Shown here: piece by piece, positions 1 to 5,154 of the stretch
Numbering within the stretch: position 1 is the first letter of the stretch
How the letters are laid out: each line of letters opens with the position of its first letter
From: an uncultured Prevotellaceae bacterium
GTDB lineage: Bacteria; Bacteroidota; Bacteroidia; Bacteroidales; Bacteroidaceae
Assembly: GCA_900313845.1 (NCBI GenBank)
Contig: OMTC01000158.1
Location: forward strand, 1 to 5,154
Direction: 5' to 3'
Length of the DNA: 5,154 nt
Notes under the pieces: generated by a model
Databases searched by the model: none
Seen by the model: the letters and a program-made list of their open reading frames with translations, nothing else
Told to the model about the DNA's origin: nothing
Made by a program: the position numbers and the translations under genes

Positions 1-335
1 TTTATATTAATCTTTGGACCAAAAATATTGGAAATGTCCTCAACCGTGTAGTCAGTATCCTCAACCACATCATGAAGCAATGCAGAACAGATGGATGTAC
101 TACCCAAACCTATATCTTCACACACAATTTGCGCCACTGCCAGAGGGTGCATGATATAAGGTTCTCCCGACAAACGACGCACACCCTTATGGGCATGCTT
201 CGCAAAGTTGAAAGCCTTGGTGATGATTTCAACTTTCTTACGATGAGGAGATGCCAAATATGATTCAATCAGATGGTCAAAAGCATCATTCACCATCTTG
301 TCTTCCATTTCATCTTGCTTGTTGAGTTCATCCAT
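1..335 (-). CDS. rel: Rel/SpoT family (p)ppGpp synthetase/hydrolase, N-terminal part (runs off the left edge)
   Basis: Translating the minus strand from the ATG at 335-333 gives 111 residues with no stop before the window edge. They match the start of the HD hydrolase domain of long Rel/SpoT enzymes, which make and degrade the stringent-response alarmone (p)ppGpp. Visible landmarks are H49 in KHAHKGVRR, the SGEPYIMHPLAVA segment (residues 56-68) and LLHDVVEDT (86-94). In the last, H88-D89 are the expected metal ligands and E92-D93 the hydrolase residues. Because this motif is intact, the enzyme is probably hydrolase-competent, unlike proteobacterial RelA. Family members are usually about 700-750 residues, so roughly 85% of the gene lies outside, including the synthetase, TGS and ACT domains. 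No Shine-Dalgarno precedes the ATG. The frame stays open a little upstream, but homologues begin with a similar short acidic stretch. It follows the transglycosylase gene after 154 bases of repeats, so co-transcription is possible but unproven. Confidence 0.93.
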   Translation of the reverse strand, partial: MDELNKQDEMEDKMVNDAFDHLIESYLASPHRKKVEIITKAFNFAKHAHKGVRRLSGEPYIMHPLAVAQIVCEDIGLGSTSICSALLHDVVEDTDYTVEDISNIFGPKINI

Positions 336-350
336 AATGTCGCTGCGCTT

Positions 351-425
351 AAATGAAGAATGAAGAATAACGGTGTTGCCGAAATGAAGAATGAAGAATG
401 CTCGCTTCGCTCCAAATGAAGAATG
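351..425. repeat. Heptanucleotide repeat copies (AATGAAG type) in the rel leader
   Basis: The 18-base sequence AAATGAAGAATGAAGAAT occurs identically at 351-368 and 382-399. A shorter copy, AAATGAAGAATG, lies at 414-425. Internally the sequence is a 7-base unit (AATGAAG) repeated. The spacers are unrelated: 13 bases, then 14 bases containing the direct repeat CGCTTCGCT. On the transcribed minus strand these become UUCUUCAUU-type runs just upstream of the rel start codon. Simple heptamer repeats between genes occur in several Bacteroidota and may be slippage-prone, but no function can be read from the sequence. Confidence 0.8.
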
Positions 426-465
426 TATTTTACTCTACTAATGGAATAAGTAATTTTCATTCTAC

Positions 466-483
466 ATTCTTAATTCTTCATTT
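466..483. repeat. Inverted copy of the heptamer repeat
   Basis: The reverse complement of this 18-base segment matches the copies at 351-368 and 382-399 at 17 of 18 positions. It is also a perfect 11-base inverse of 414-424. In RNA from the minus strand it could pair with any one of the three copies, giving mutually exclusive hairpins with loops of about 48, 66 or 97 bases. It lies immediately after the transglycosylase stop codon (490-492). The adjoining bases 456-465 continue as a degenerate version of the same unit. Confidence 0.75.
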
Positions 484-489
484 TCTTTT

Positions 490-1824
490 CTACTTCACCT
501 TTATTTTTTGTCCAGGTTTGATCGTGCTGCCCGAAATGCCATTCTTTTTCTTCAACTGGTTTACAGTCATACCACTTCGTCTGGCAATGGACGACAACGT
601 ATCTCCTTTCTTTACAGTCACTGATTCGCTTCCTTTCTTGCTCTTCTTGCTTCTCTTTGAACTTTTACTACTGCTCTTGCGAGAATAAGAAGAACTATAA
701 CTGCTTCTCTGCACTTCCACTTTCGTGGAGGCTTCTTCTATGTCTTCCGTCACCAATCTACGAGTTGGAGCTTCGTTGAATGCCATCGTGCCCGCATAGA
801 TACTGTCTTCATTTTGAACAAAAGACTCAATGCCTGACATTGGCATGCGAACTGCATAATTGATAGGAACAATGTCGCGACGATACTGCGGATTAAGGGA
901 ACGCAATTCATCCACTGTCACTCCACTAACTGAAGCAATCTGGTTGAAAGTCAATTCCTTCATCAACACAATGGTATCGGAAGCAGCAGGAAGAGAAGCC
1001 TGCAAAGGATTGATGCCATGCTCGCAATAGTAAGTCATGATATAGTTGGCTGCAATGAATGCTGGAACATAACCACGAGTCTCTCGAGGGAGATAATTAT
1101 ACACCTGCCAATAGTCCTTGCCTTCTCCACCAGCACGAATGAGAGCCTTCTGCACATTGGTTTCTCCACAATTATAAGCAGCTATGGCAAGACCCCAATC
1201 GCCAAACTGGTCATATAGTACGCTCAGATAGTGAGCAGCTGCCTCACTCGACTTGAGTGGGTCTCGACGCTCATCAACGAGTGTATTGATTTCAAGTCCG
1301 AAGCGCTTTCCCGTTGCCACCATGAACTGCCAAAGTCCTGCTGCTCCAGCACGGGAAGTGGCAGAAGGGCGAAGAGCCGATTCAATCACAGGAAGGTATT
1401 TCAGTTCGAGCGGCAAGCCATATCTTTCGAGTGCCTCCTCAAAAATTGGCATATAGAAATTGGAAGCTCCCAACATGACAGCCACGGAACTGCGCATATT
1501 ATTGCTATACTTGTCAATGAACGCACGCGTGATGTTGTTGAGTGGCATTTCAATGGTAGTTGGAATGCGCGAAAGTCGGTCAACAATCACCTGATCACTT
1601 GCCGACAACTCACGAATGGAAGAGGAAGTAGTGCCTTCCGTCAGATTGCTCTTGTTCGTATAGTCGTTCATCAGTTCTTCTTCACTGATAGTCATACCTT
1701 CAGGCAGGTCGAAAACCTCAGTAACGCCACTGTCTTCCTGCACAATGATTTCGTCGTCGATTTGCGCAAAAAGAGGAGTTGCCAAAACAAAAGAGAAGAG
1801 AAGTATTTTGAGTCTTAAATTCAT
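490..1824 (-). CDS. mltD: MltD-like membrane-bound/periplasmic lytic transglycosylase with LysM domain
   Basis: The 444-residue product should cleave peptidoglycan glycan strands in the periplasm, leaving 1,6-anhydro-muramyl ends. Residues 1-20 form a signal peptide (NLRLK, then ILLFSFVLATPLFA, cleavage before Q21). There is no lipobox cysteine. The SLT domain spans about 124-260. It shows PVIESALRPSATSRAGAAG with the expected catalytic Glu at E148, GLWQFM (163-168) and AAYNCG (215-220), in the MltD-like pattern. A degenerate LysM-like segment (about 283-328) follows, then a Ser/Lys/Arg-rich linker (373-401) and a good C-terminal LysM (402-443, VKKGDTLSSIARRSG). The frame is open back to an ATG at 1854, but that would prepend MLSQFLIRIN to a normal signal peptide and overlap the upstream gene by 19 bases. 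The ATG at 1824 starts 11 bases after that gene's stop and is preferred. Tight spacing suggests co-transcription with the DUF5683 gene. The exact start is moderately sure; the function is well supported. Confidence 0.93.
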   Translation of the reverse strand: MNLRLKILLFSFVLATPLFAQIDDEIIVQEDSGVTEVFDLPEGMTISEEELMNDYTNKSNLTEGTTSSSIRELSASDQVIVDRLSRIPTTIEMPLNNITRAFIDKYSNNMRSSVAVMLGASNFYMPIFEEALERYGLPLELKYLPVIESALRPSATSRAGAAGLWQFMVATGKRFGLEINTLVDERRDPLKSSEAAAHYLSVLYDQFGDWGLAIAAYNCGETNVQKALIRAGGEGKDYWQVYNYLPRETRGYVPAFIAANYIMTYYCEHGINPLQASLPAASDTIVLMKELTFNQIASVSGVTVDELRSLNPQYRRDIVPINYAVRMPMSGIESFVQNEDSIYAGTMAFNEAPTRRLVTEDIEEASTKVEVQRSSYSSSYSRKSSSKSSKRSKKSKKGSESVTVKKGDTLSSIARRSGMTVNQLKKKNGISGSTIKPGQKIKVK

Positions 1825-1835
1825 GTTGATTCTTA

Positions 1836-2624
1836 TTAGAAATTGAGAGAGCACTGAATGCCGTATGACTGTTCCTTGAATCCCGAAGGTCGCATGGCAG
1901 TGCTATGGTTGTTAATAACAGACGGACGGACTTTCATCGTCAAGTCCTTCGAAATGTCAAAACTTGATAGTTCGGCATCGACGTAAGCATCGATGATTGA
2001 AAGCACATAAACACCTATCGCAACAAAGATACTCAAGTCGCGATAACGACGATAATAGTCCTTTTTCTTTCTGAACAATTCCTGCAAACGCTTGCGATTG
2101 GCTTCTACGTTATAGGTAGCAGGAATGAAATTCATATAGCTCTTGGCATTAGGGTCATCGCTCATGATATCAATGAAAGCACGCGAATAGTCGGTGTACA
2201 TGGTGTTGTTCCAACTAATGGCATACACACATCCCAAAAAGCCACCATAGAAGAGAGGCAATTTCCAGTACTTTCGGTTGTAAATCTGTCCCCCACCAGG
2301 AAAGACGATAGCCAACCAAAGTGCTTTCTTTGAATTAGGGACCCAATGAGATTTATCGATTTTCTGTTTTTCTGTTAGCAGAAGTGAATCATTAGGAACC
2401 ATCACGATAGCACTACCCACAGAATCCAGAGAATCAGCATAAACTCGAATCACGGAATCCTGCCTCAATTCAGTCAAGCGGATGGTATCGGCAAGCTCTT
2501 TCTTCACCTCCGAAGGTCTGTCTATCGTATCGGGTGGAGTTGGAGTCTGCGACTGAGCCATACTCACCTGACATACAAATGCCAAGACCATGAAACAGAA
2601 AGATGTCAAATGCTTGAAAATCAT
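1836..2624 (-). CDS. DUF5683-type membrane protein of unknown function
   Basis: This 262-residue protein fits the DUF5683 family, whose biochemical role I do not know. Residues 1-23 look like a signal peptide (hydrophobic LTSFCFMVLAFVCQV, cleavage after SMA). A Ser/Thr/Asp-rich periplasmic-looking stretch follows (24-92). The core begins with HWVPNSKKALWLAIVFPGGG (93-112) and QIYNRKYWKLP, which recalls TM2-type small membrane domains. Hydrophobic segments lie at about 101-110, 122-138 and 197-213, with a very basic patch RKKKDYYRRYR (185-195) between the last two. The C-terminal part (214-262) is polar. The start at 2624 has GAGGAG four bases upstream, a rare Shine-Dalgarno-like element here, though the spacing is short. 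The gene sits 113 bases after parB and 11 bases before the transglycosylase start. That arrangement recurs in Bacteroidota and hints at an envelope role, which is inference. Confidence 0.85.
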   Translation of the reverse strand: MIFKHLTSFCFMVLAFVCQVSMAQSQTPTPPDTIDRPSEVKKELADTIRLTELRQDSVIRVYADSLDSVGSAIVMVPNDSLLLTEKQKIDKSHWVPNSKKALWLAIVFPGGGQIYNRKYWKLPLFYGGFLGCVYAISWNNTMYTDYSRAFIDIMSDDPNAKSYMNFIPATYNVEANRKRLQELFRKKKDYYRRYRDLSIFVAIGVYVLSIIDAYVDAELSSFDISKDLTMKVRPSVINNHSTAMRPSGFKEQSYGIQCSLNF

Positions 2625-2737
2625 CTACTCCTCTTATTGAGAACGATTGATTCGAATTGGGAGTTTTATGCGATATGGTTCTTATCGAACAAACACCTTA
2701 ATTTATTTATACACGCACGAGAGGAAAAGAGAAATCC
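2625..2737. other. Intergenic gap between parB and the DUF5683 gene
   Basis: This 113-base gap is long for an otherwise tight cluster. It contains an 8-base palindrome ATTCGAAT (2650-2657), and two overlapping weak inverted repeats: CGATA/TATCG (2671-2675 with 2683-2687) and GTTC/GAAC (2678-2681 with 2687-2690). I found no TAnnTTTG promoter box on the minus strand and no hairpin with a U-tract. A separate promoter for the downstream genes is therefore neither shown nor excluded. Confidence 0.4.
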
Positions 2738-3628
2738 TTAGTGCGAAATCATTGCAATGATACGCTTGAGTTCGGCATCATCGGCATATTCCAAAGTGAT
2801 TTTTCCATTTCCCTTCTGGGTGCAAGAGATTTTCACCTTGGTACCTAACAACTCTGCCAAATTCTTGCGAATGGTTTCATATTCCTCAGAAATCTTGGAA
2901 GCAGCCGACTTCGACTTGCCTTCGGAGATGTTTCCTTCGTTGGCTTCACGCTCGTTATATTCCTTGATGAGCTGCTCCACCATGCGAACAGAATAACCTT
3001 TTTCCTTAATGACATTGAAGAATTTCACCTGCTGCTTTGGGTCTTCGAGTGCCAACAAGGCACGAGCATGCCCCGTGTCGATTTCGTGGTTCTGCAATGC
3101 CACCTGCACGGGAGCTGGGAGTTTGAGCAAACGGAGGAAATTGGCAACAGTAGCACGCTTCTTCCCCACTCTTTCAGAAAGTTTCTCCTGAGTGAGTCCA
3201 TATTGGTCGATGAGATGCTGATAAGCCAAAGCAATTTCCACAGAATTCAAGTCCTGTCGCTGGATATTCTCTATCAACGCCATTTCCATCACATTCTCAT
3301 CGTCTGCCGTACGAATATAGGCAGGGATTGTGGAAAGATGCGCCAACTGCGAAGCACGCCAACGACGCTCACCTGCAATAATCTGGTAGCGCCCCGTTTC
3401 CATCTGACGAAGGGTGATAGGCTGAATGATACCTATTTCAGCAATGGATTCAGCCAACTCCTGCAGTGCATCGGAATCGAATTCACGACGTGGCTGATTG
3501 GGATTGGCATCAATCAGAGAGATTTCTATTTCATTGATGGTAGATGACAACTCTGGACGCACGTCTTCGGTGGAAATGAGTGAATCAAGTCCGCGTCCAA
3601 GAGTGCCATATTTTTTCTTTACTGCCAT
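2738..3628 (-). CDS. parB: Chromosome-partitioning protein ParB (Spo0J family)
   Basis: The 296-residue protein is a standard chromosomal ParB, which binds parS sites, spreads as a CTP-dependent clamp and stimulates the ParA ATPase. The N-terminus carries the ParA-contacting box KKKYGTLGRGLDSLIS (4-19). The CTP-binding domain follows from about residue 33, with PNQPRREF (43-50), the GERRWRAS box (86-93) and ENIQRQDLN (120-128). A helix-turn-helix region covers about 143-170 (LTQEKLSERVGKKRATVANFLRLL), followed by DTGHARALL (184-192). A low-complexity linker (226-245) leads to the C-terminal dimerisation domain (about 246-294). Length is normal and all key boxes are present. The start at 3628 has the A-rich leader typical of Bacteroidota and no Shine-Dalgarno. 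It begins 31 bases after the parA stop, so the two are almost certainly co-transcribed. Confidence 0.97.
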   Translation of the reverse strand: MAVKKKYGTLGRGLDSLISTEDVRPELSSTINEIEISLIDANPNQPRREFDSDALQELAESIAEIGIIQPITLRQMETGRYQIIAGERRWRASQLAHLSTIPAYIRTADDENVMEMALIENIQRQDLNSVEIALAYQHLIDQYGLTQEKLSERVGKKRATVANFLRLLKLPAPVQVALQNHEIDTGHARALLALEDPKQQVKFFNVIKEKGYSVRMVEQLIKEYNEREANEGNISEGKSKSAASKISEEYETIRKNLAELLGTKVKISCTQKGNGKITLEYADDAELKRIIAMISH

Positions 3629-3659
3629 TTTATTTTTCTAAACTATTTTTCTGAGAGCA

Positions 3660-4472
3660 TTAGTTTTTATTCACCGTTTTGTTTTTTTCTATCACCTCCT
3701 TTGCCAAGGCAAGATAATTGCGAGCACCCGTGGAAGTGATATCATAGAGGAGGCATGGAATGCCATGACTTGGTGCTTCACTCAGCTTCACATTTCGCTG
3801 AATAACAGTCTTAAACACCAATTCCTGAAAGTGACGCTTTACCTCGTCGTAGATTTGATTTGCCAAGCGCAAACGAGAATCAAACATGGTAAGCAAGAAG
3901 CCTTCTATCTCTAATTTCGGGTTGAGTTTTGATTTGATAATCTTGATAGTCTGGAGTAATTTGCTGATTCCTTCCAACGCAAAATATTCACACTGCACAG
4001 GGATAATCACTGAATCAGCAGCTGTGAGGGAATTGGTTGTTATCAATCCGAGAGAAGGAGAGCAGTCGATGAGGATAAAGTCATATTCTTTACGAAGAGG
4101 GTCCAGTATTTTTCGCATCACCGACTCGCGGTGCTTCACATTAATCATCTCCACTTCTGCTCCTACCAAATTGATGTGGCTTGGAATGATGTCGAGTCCA
4201 TCTATATCGGTAGTATAAATTGCCTCATGCGGGTCAATGGGTCTCTCATTGGGGTTTGCATCGCTCACCACGGAGCTGATGATGCAATCGTATATCGAAG
4301 TATCTACTGTTTGGATGTCAACACCCAGTCCTGATGATGCATTTGCTTGAGGGTCAGCATCAACGACGAGGACCTTCGACTCCATCGTAGCCAAAGATGC
4401 TGCAAGATTAATTGTCGTGGTGGTCTTTCCTACTCCACCTTTTTGGTTTGCTAATGCGATAATTTTACTCAT
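3660..4472 (-). CDS. parA: Chromosome-partitioning ATPase ParA (Soj family)
   Basis: The 270-residue product is a chromosomal ParA/Soj ATPase, which binds DNA non-specifically as an ATP dimer and moves ParB-parS complexes. The deviant Walker A motif KGGVGKTT is at 11-18 with the signature lysine K11. Walker A' is VVDADPQAN (36-44) and Walker B is ILIDCSPS (133-140). The conserved TMFDSRLRLANQIYDEV segment (195-211) and QRNVKLSEAPSHG (225-237) are present. There is no N-terminal helix-turn-helix, as expected for the chromosomal type. The frame is open to an ATG at 4502, but the extra ten residues (MPQSVIIKRN) are not family-like. The ATG at 4472 puts MSKIIALANQKGG at the usual place, so I chose it. 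It heads the cluster, with parB 31 bases downstream and a predicted promoter about 70 bases upstream. Confidence 0.97.
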   Translation of the reverse strand: MSKIIALANQKGGVGKTTTTINLAASLATMESKVLVVDADPQANASSGLGVDIQTVDTSIYDCIISSVVSDANPNERPIDPHEAIYTTDIDGLDIIPSHINLVGAEVEMINVKHRESVMRKILDPLRKEYDFILIDCSPSLGLITTNSLTAADSVIIPVQCEYFALEGISKLLQTIKIIKSKLNPKLEIEGFLLTMFDSRLRLANQIYDEVKRHFQELVFKTVIQRNVKLSEAPSHGIPCLLYDITSTGARNYLALAKEVIEKNKTVNKN

Positions 4473-4544
4473 ATTTCGCTTAATTATAACAGATTGCGGC
4501 ATATTTCATCTTTCGAGCCGCCCTTTTATTATCCTAATAAAGTG

Positions 4545-4552
4545 CAAAGTTA
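4545..4552 (-). promoter_or_regulatory. Predicted Bacteroidota -7 promoter box for parA
   Basis: On the minus strand these bases read TAACTTTG followed by CAC, a perfect match to the Bacteroides-type TAnnTTTG consensus with the commonly seen GC extension. Transcription would begin at about 4535-4541, giving a leader of roughly 65 bases before the parA ATG at 4472. A clear TTTG -33 box is not visible at the usual spacing; the nearest candidate is TTTCTG (minus strand, 4575-4580), slightly too far away. No other TAnnTTTG box was seen upstream of genes in this window. Confidence 0.6.
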
Positions 4553-4563
4553 CGATTTTTCGA

Positions 4564-4584
4564 CGTATTTTCGGCAGAAATACG
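4564..4584. promoter_or_regulatory. 7-base dyad overlapping the parA -33 region (candidate operator)
   Basis: CGTATTT (4564-4570) and AAATACG (4578-4584) are perfect inverted repeats separated by 7 bases. The 21-base site begins 12 bases upstream of the -7 box, exactly where sigma factor or a repressor would contact DNA. A 10-base palindrome GAATTAATTC lies next to it (4587-4596). Regulation of parAB from such a site is an inference; a chance dyad is possible in AT-rich DNA. Confidence 0.35.
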
Positions 4585-4647
4585 ATGAATTAATTCTTAA
4601 TTTATGCAAAGTCGCATGTGATACTATTTAACTTGGAAGAGAATGAA

Positions 4648-4757
4648 AAAACATAGGGGAACGACGCACGAAACATTGGGGATTGACAAAAGAAATATAG
4701 GGGATTGACGAAAGAAACATAGAGGAATGACGAAAACAAAATAAGGGATTAACTTCT
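4648..4757. repeat. 22-base tandem repeat array A (five units)
   Basis: Five consecutive units of exactly 22 bases start at 4648, 4670, 4692, 4714 and 4736. The typical unit is GAAACATAGGGG followed by ATTGACGAAA. The ATAGGGG core recurs at 4653, 4675 (ATTGGGG), 4697, 4719 (ATAGAGG) and 4741 (ATAAGGG). The central three units are the best preserved; the first and last are diverged. Since 22 is not a multiple of three and stops recur, it is not coding. The period is close to two DNA helical turns, so the cores would sit on one face of the helix. Confidence 0.88.
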
Positions 4758-4770
4758 CCTAATCCCCTAT
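4731..4770 (-). terminator. Hairpin with U-rich tail between the arrays, possible terminator of the SUI1 gene
   Basis: Read on the minus strand, ATAGGGGATTA (4770-4760), an 8-base loop GGAGAAGT and TAATCCCTTAT (4751-4741) form an 11-pair stem with one G-U wobble. TTTGTTTTCG follows directly. This is the layout of an intrinsic terminator for transcripts leaving the SUI1 gene, whose stop is about 180 bases upstream. On the plus strand the stem has an A-C mismatch and no U-tract follows, so the signal is directional. The stem is built from the last unit of array A and the first core of array B. Confidence 0.5.
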
Positions 4771-4880
4771 AGCGTAGATGTACAACCCCTATAGCGTAGA
4801 AGTACGACCCCTATAGCGTTGAAGTACAACCCCTGTAGCGTAGAAGTACAACCCCTGTAGCGTAGAAGTACAACCCCTAT
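4764..4880. repeat. 22-base tandem repeat array B (five units plus a partial sixth)
   Basis: Units begin at 4764, 4786, 4808, 4830 and 4852, each exactly 22 bases, with a sixth CCCCTAT at 4874-4880. The unit starts CCCCTATAGCG and continues TAGAAGTACAA. Units four and five are identical and share TGTAG in place of TATAG; the others differ by one to three bases. The CCCCTAT core is the reverse complement of the ATAGGGG core of array A, so the arrays face each other with the same period. The remaining 15 bases of the two units are largely unrelated. No frame is open and no spacers are present. Confidence 0.92.
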
Positions 4881-4951
4881 ACATTTTACCTCATTCCCAA
4901 AAAACTGATTCAGAAAAACGGAAAATCAAGAATAACGAGAGGAAAGGGATA

Positions 4952-5154
4952 TTACTTGGAATTTGTATAGCCCTCCGATTTCAGGATAGCAATGATTTTT
5001 TCCTTGAAATCTCCCTGAATGAGAATTTCCCCATCCTTAGTGGAACCTCCTACGCCACACTTGGTTTTAAGCAGTTTGCCTAAGTCTTTCATATCAGCTT
5101 CCGTACCAACAAATCCCTTCACAAGAGTGACGGTTTTTCCACCACGCCCATTCT
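4952..5154 (-). CDS. yciH: SUI1/eIF1-family translation factor (YciH type), C-terminal part
   Basis: The minus strand gives 66 residues ending at the TAA at 4954-4952; the 5' end lies beyond the right edge. The sequence has the SUI1 fold signature: GRGGKTVTLVKGF near the start of the visible part, then KDLGKLLKTKCGVGGSTKDGEILIQGDF and KIIAILKSEGY. This family is the bacterial counterpart of eIF1, thought to act in translation-initiation fidelity, though its role in bacteria is poorly defined. Family members are about 105-115 residues, so some 40-50 are missing. It shares strand with parA but is separated by 479 bases containing arrays, a hairpin and a promoter, so it is probably a separate transcription unit. 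Confidence 0.94.
   Translation of the reverse strand, partial: NGRGGKTVTLVKGFVGTEADMKDLGKLLKTKCGVGGSTKDGEILIQGDFKEKIIAILKSEGYTNSK

Noticed and set aside
72..263. 63-residue plus-strand frame
   Set aside because: It is antisense to the conserved HD domain of rel and has no family resemblance.
398..688. 96-residue plus-strand frame rich in Phe and Leu
   Set aside because: It is the complement of the Ser/Lys-rich linker and LysM end of the transglycosylase gene and starts in the heptamer repeat; the membrane-like look is an artefact.
1231..1818. 195-residue plus-strand open frame
   Set aside because: It lies entirely opposite the transglycosylase gene, whose protein shows clear motifs; the plus-strand product has no recognisable domain.
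2707..2715. DnaA box-like TTATACACG
   Set aside because: It is a single site with a mismatch at the last base, with no cluster, unwinding element or neighbouring boxes; an origin call is not supported.
3068..3547. 159-residue plus-strand open frame
   Set aside because: It is antisense to parB across its most conserved domains, so it is a shadow of that gene's codon pattern.
4473..4502. Ten-residue N-terminal extension of ParA from the ATG at 4502
   Set aside because: ParA proteins of this type start a few residues before the Walker A motif; the ATG at 4472 fits this.
4661..4676. parS half-site (CACGAAACAT resembles CACGTGAAACA)
   Set aside because: The CACGTG centre and the second half are missing. 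I found no full parS-like palindrome (TGTTnCACGTGnAACA type) anywhere in the window.
4648..4880. CRISPR array
   Set aside because: The 22-base units are directly adjacent with no unique spacers, and no cas gene is in the window.
4648..4880. Repeat-protein coding region
   Set aside because: A 22-base unit shifts frame each copy and stops such as CTA TAG recur; no open frame crosses the arrays on either strand.
4899..4920. Terminator hairpin around CTGATTCAG after the SUI1 gene
   Set aside because: The palindrome leaves at most a 3-pair stem with a 3-base loop; the flanking A/T runs alone do not make a terminator.

Overview
This window looks like chromosomal DNA from a Bacteroidota bacterium, most likely Prevotella or a close relative. 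The reasons are moderate GC content, almost no Shine-Dalgarno sequences ahead of starts, a Bacteroidota-type TAnnTTTG promoter box ahead of parA, a DUF5683 protein (a family I know mainly from this phylum), and the gene order parA-parB-DUF5683-LysM lytic transglycosylase-rel. The genus is an inference from style and gene order; no search was run.

All genes lie on the minus strand, so transcription runs from high to low coordinates. At the right edge (4952-5154) is the 3' part of a SUI1/YciH-type translation factor gene. Then comes a 479-base non-coding stretch (4473-4951). It holds two adjacent minisatellites, both with an exact 22-base period and in opposite orientation (4648-4757 and 4764-4880). 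They meet at a hairpin that could terminate the SUI1 transcript. Between the arrays and parA lie AT-rich DNA, a 7+7-base dyad and a good -7 promoter box. Next follow parA (3660-4472), parB (2738-3628), a gap of 113 bases, the DUF5683 membrane-protein gene (1836-2624) and an MltD-like lytic transglycosylase gene (490-1824). A 154-base gap (336-489) is filled with heptanucleotide repeats and an inverted copy of them. The start of a Rel/SpoT (p)ppGpp enzyme gene runs off the left edge (1-335).

The genes can be read as a growth and cell-cycle cluster. ParA and ParB handle chromosome partitioning, the transglycosylase remodels peptidoglycan, DUF5683 is an uncharacterised envelope protein, and Rel makes or degrades the stringent-response alarmone. 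The genes themselves are ordinary and intact as far as visible. The unusual signals are in the two non-coding regions: the paired opposed 22-base arrays upstream of parA, and the heptamer repeats in front of rel. No RNA gene, CRISPR array, insertion sequence or canonical parS site was seen.
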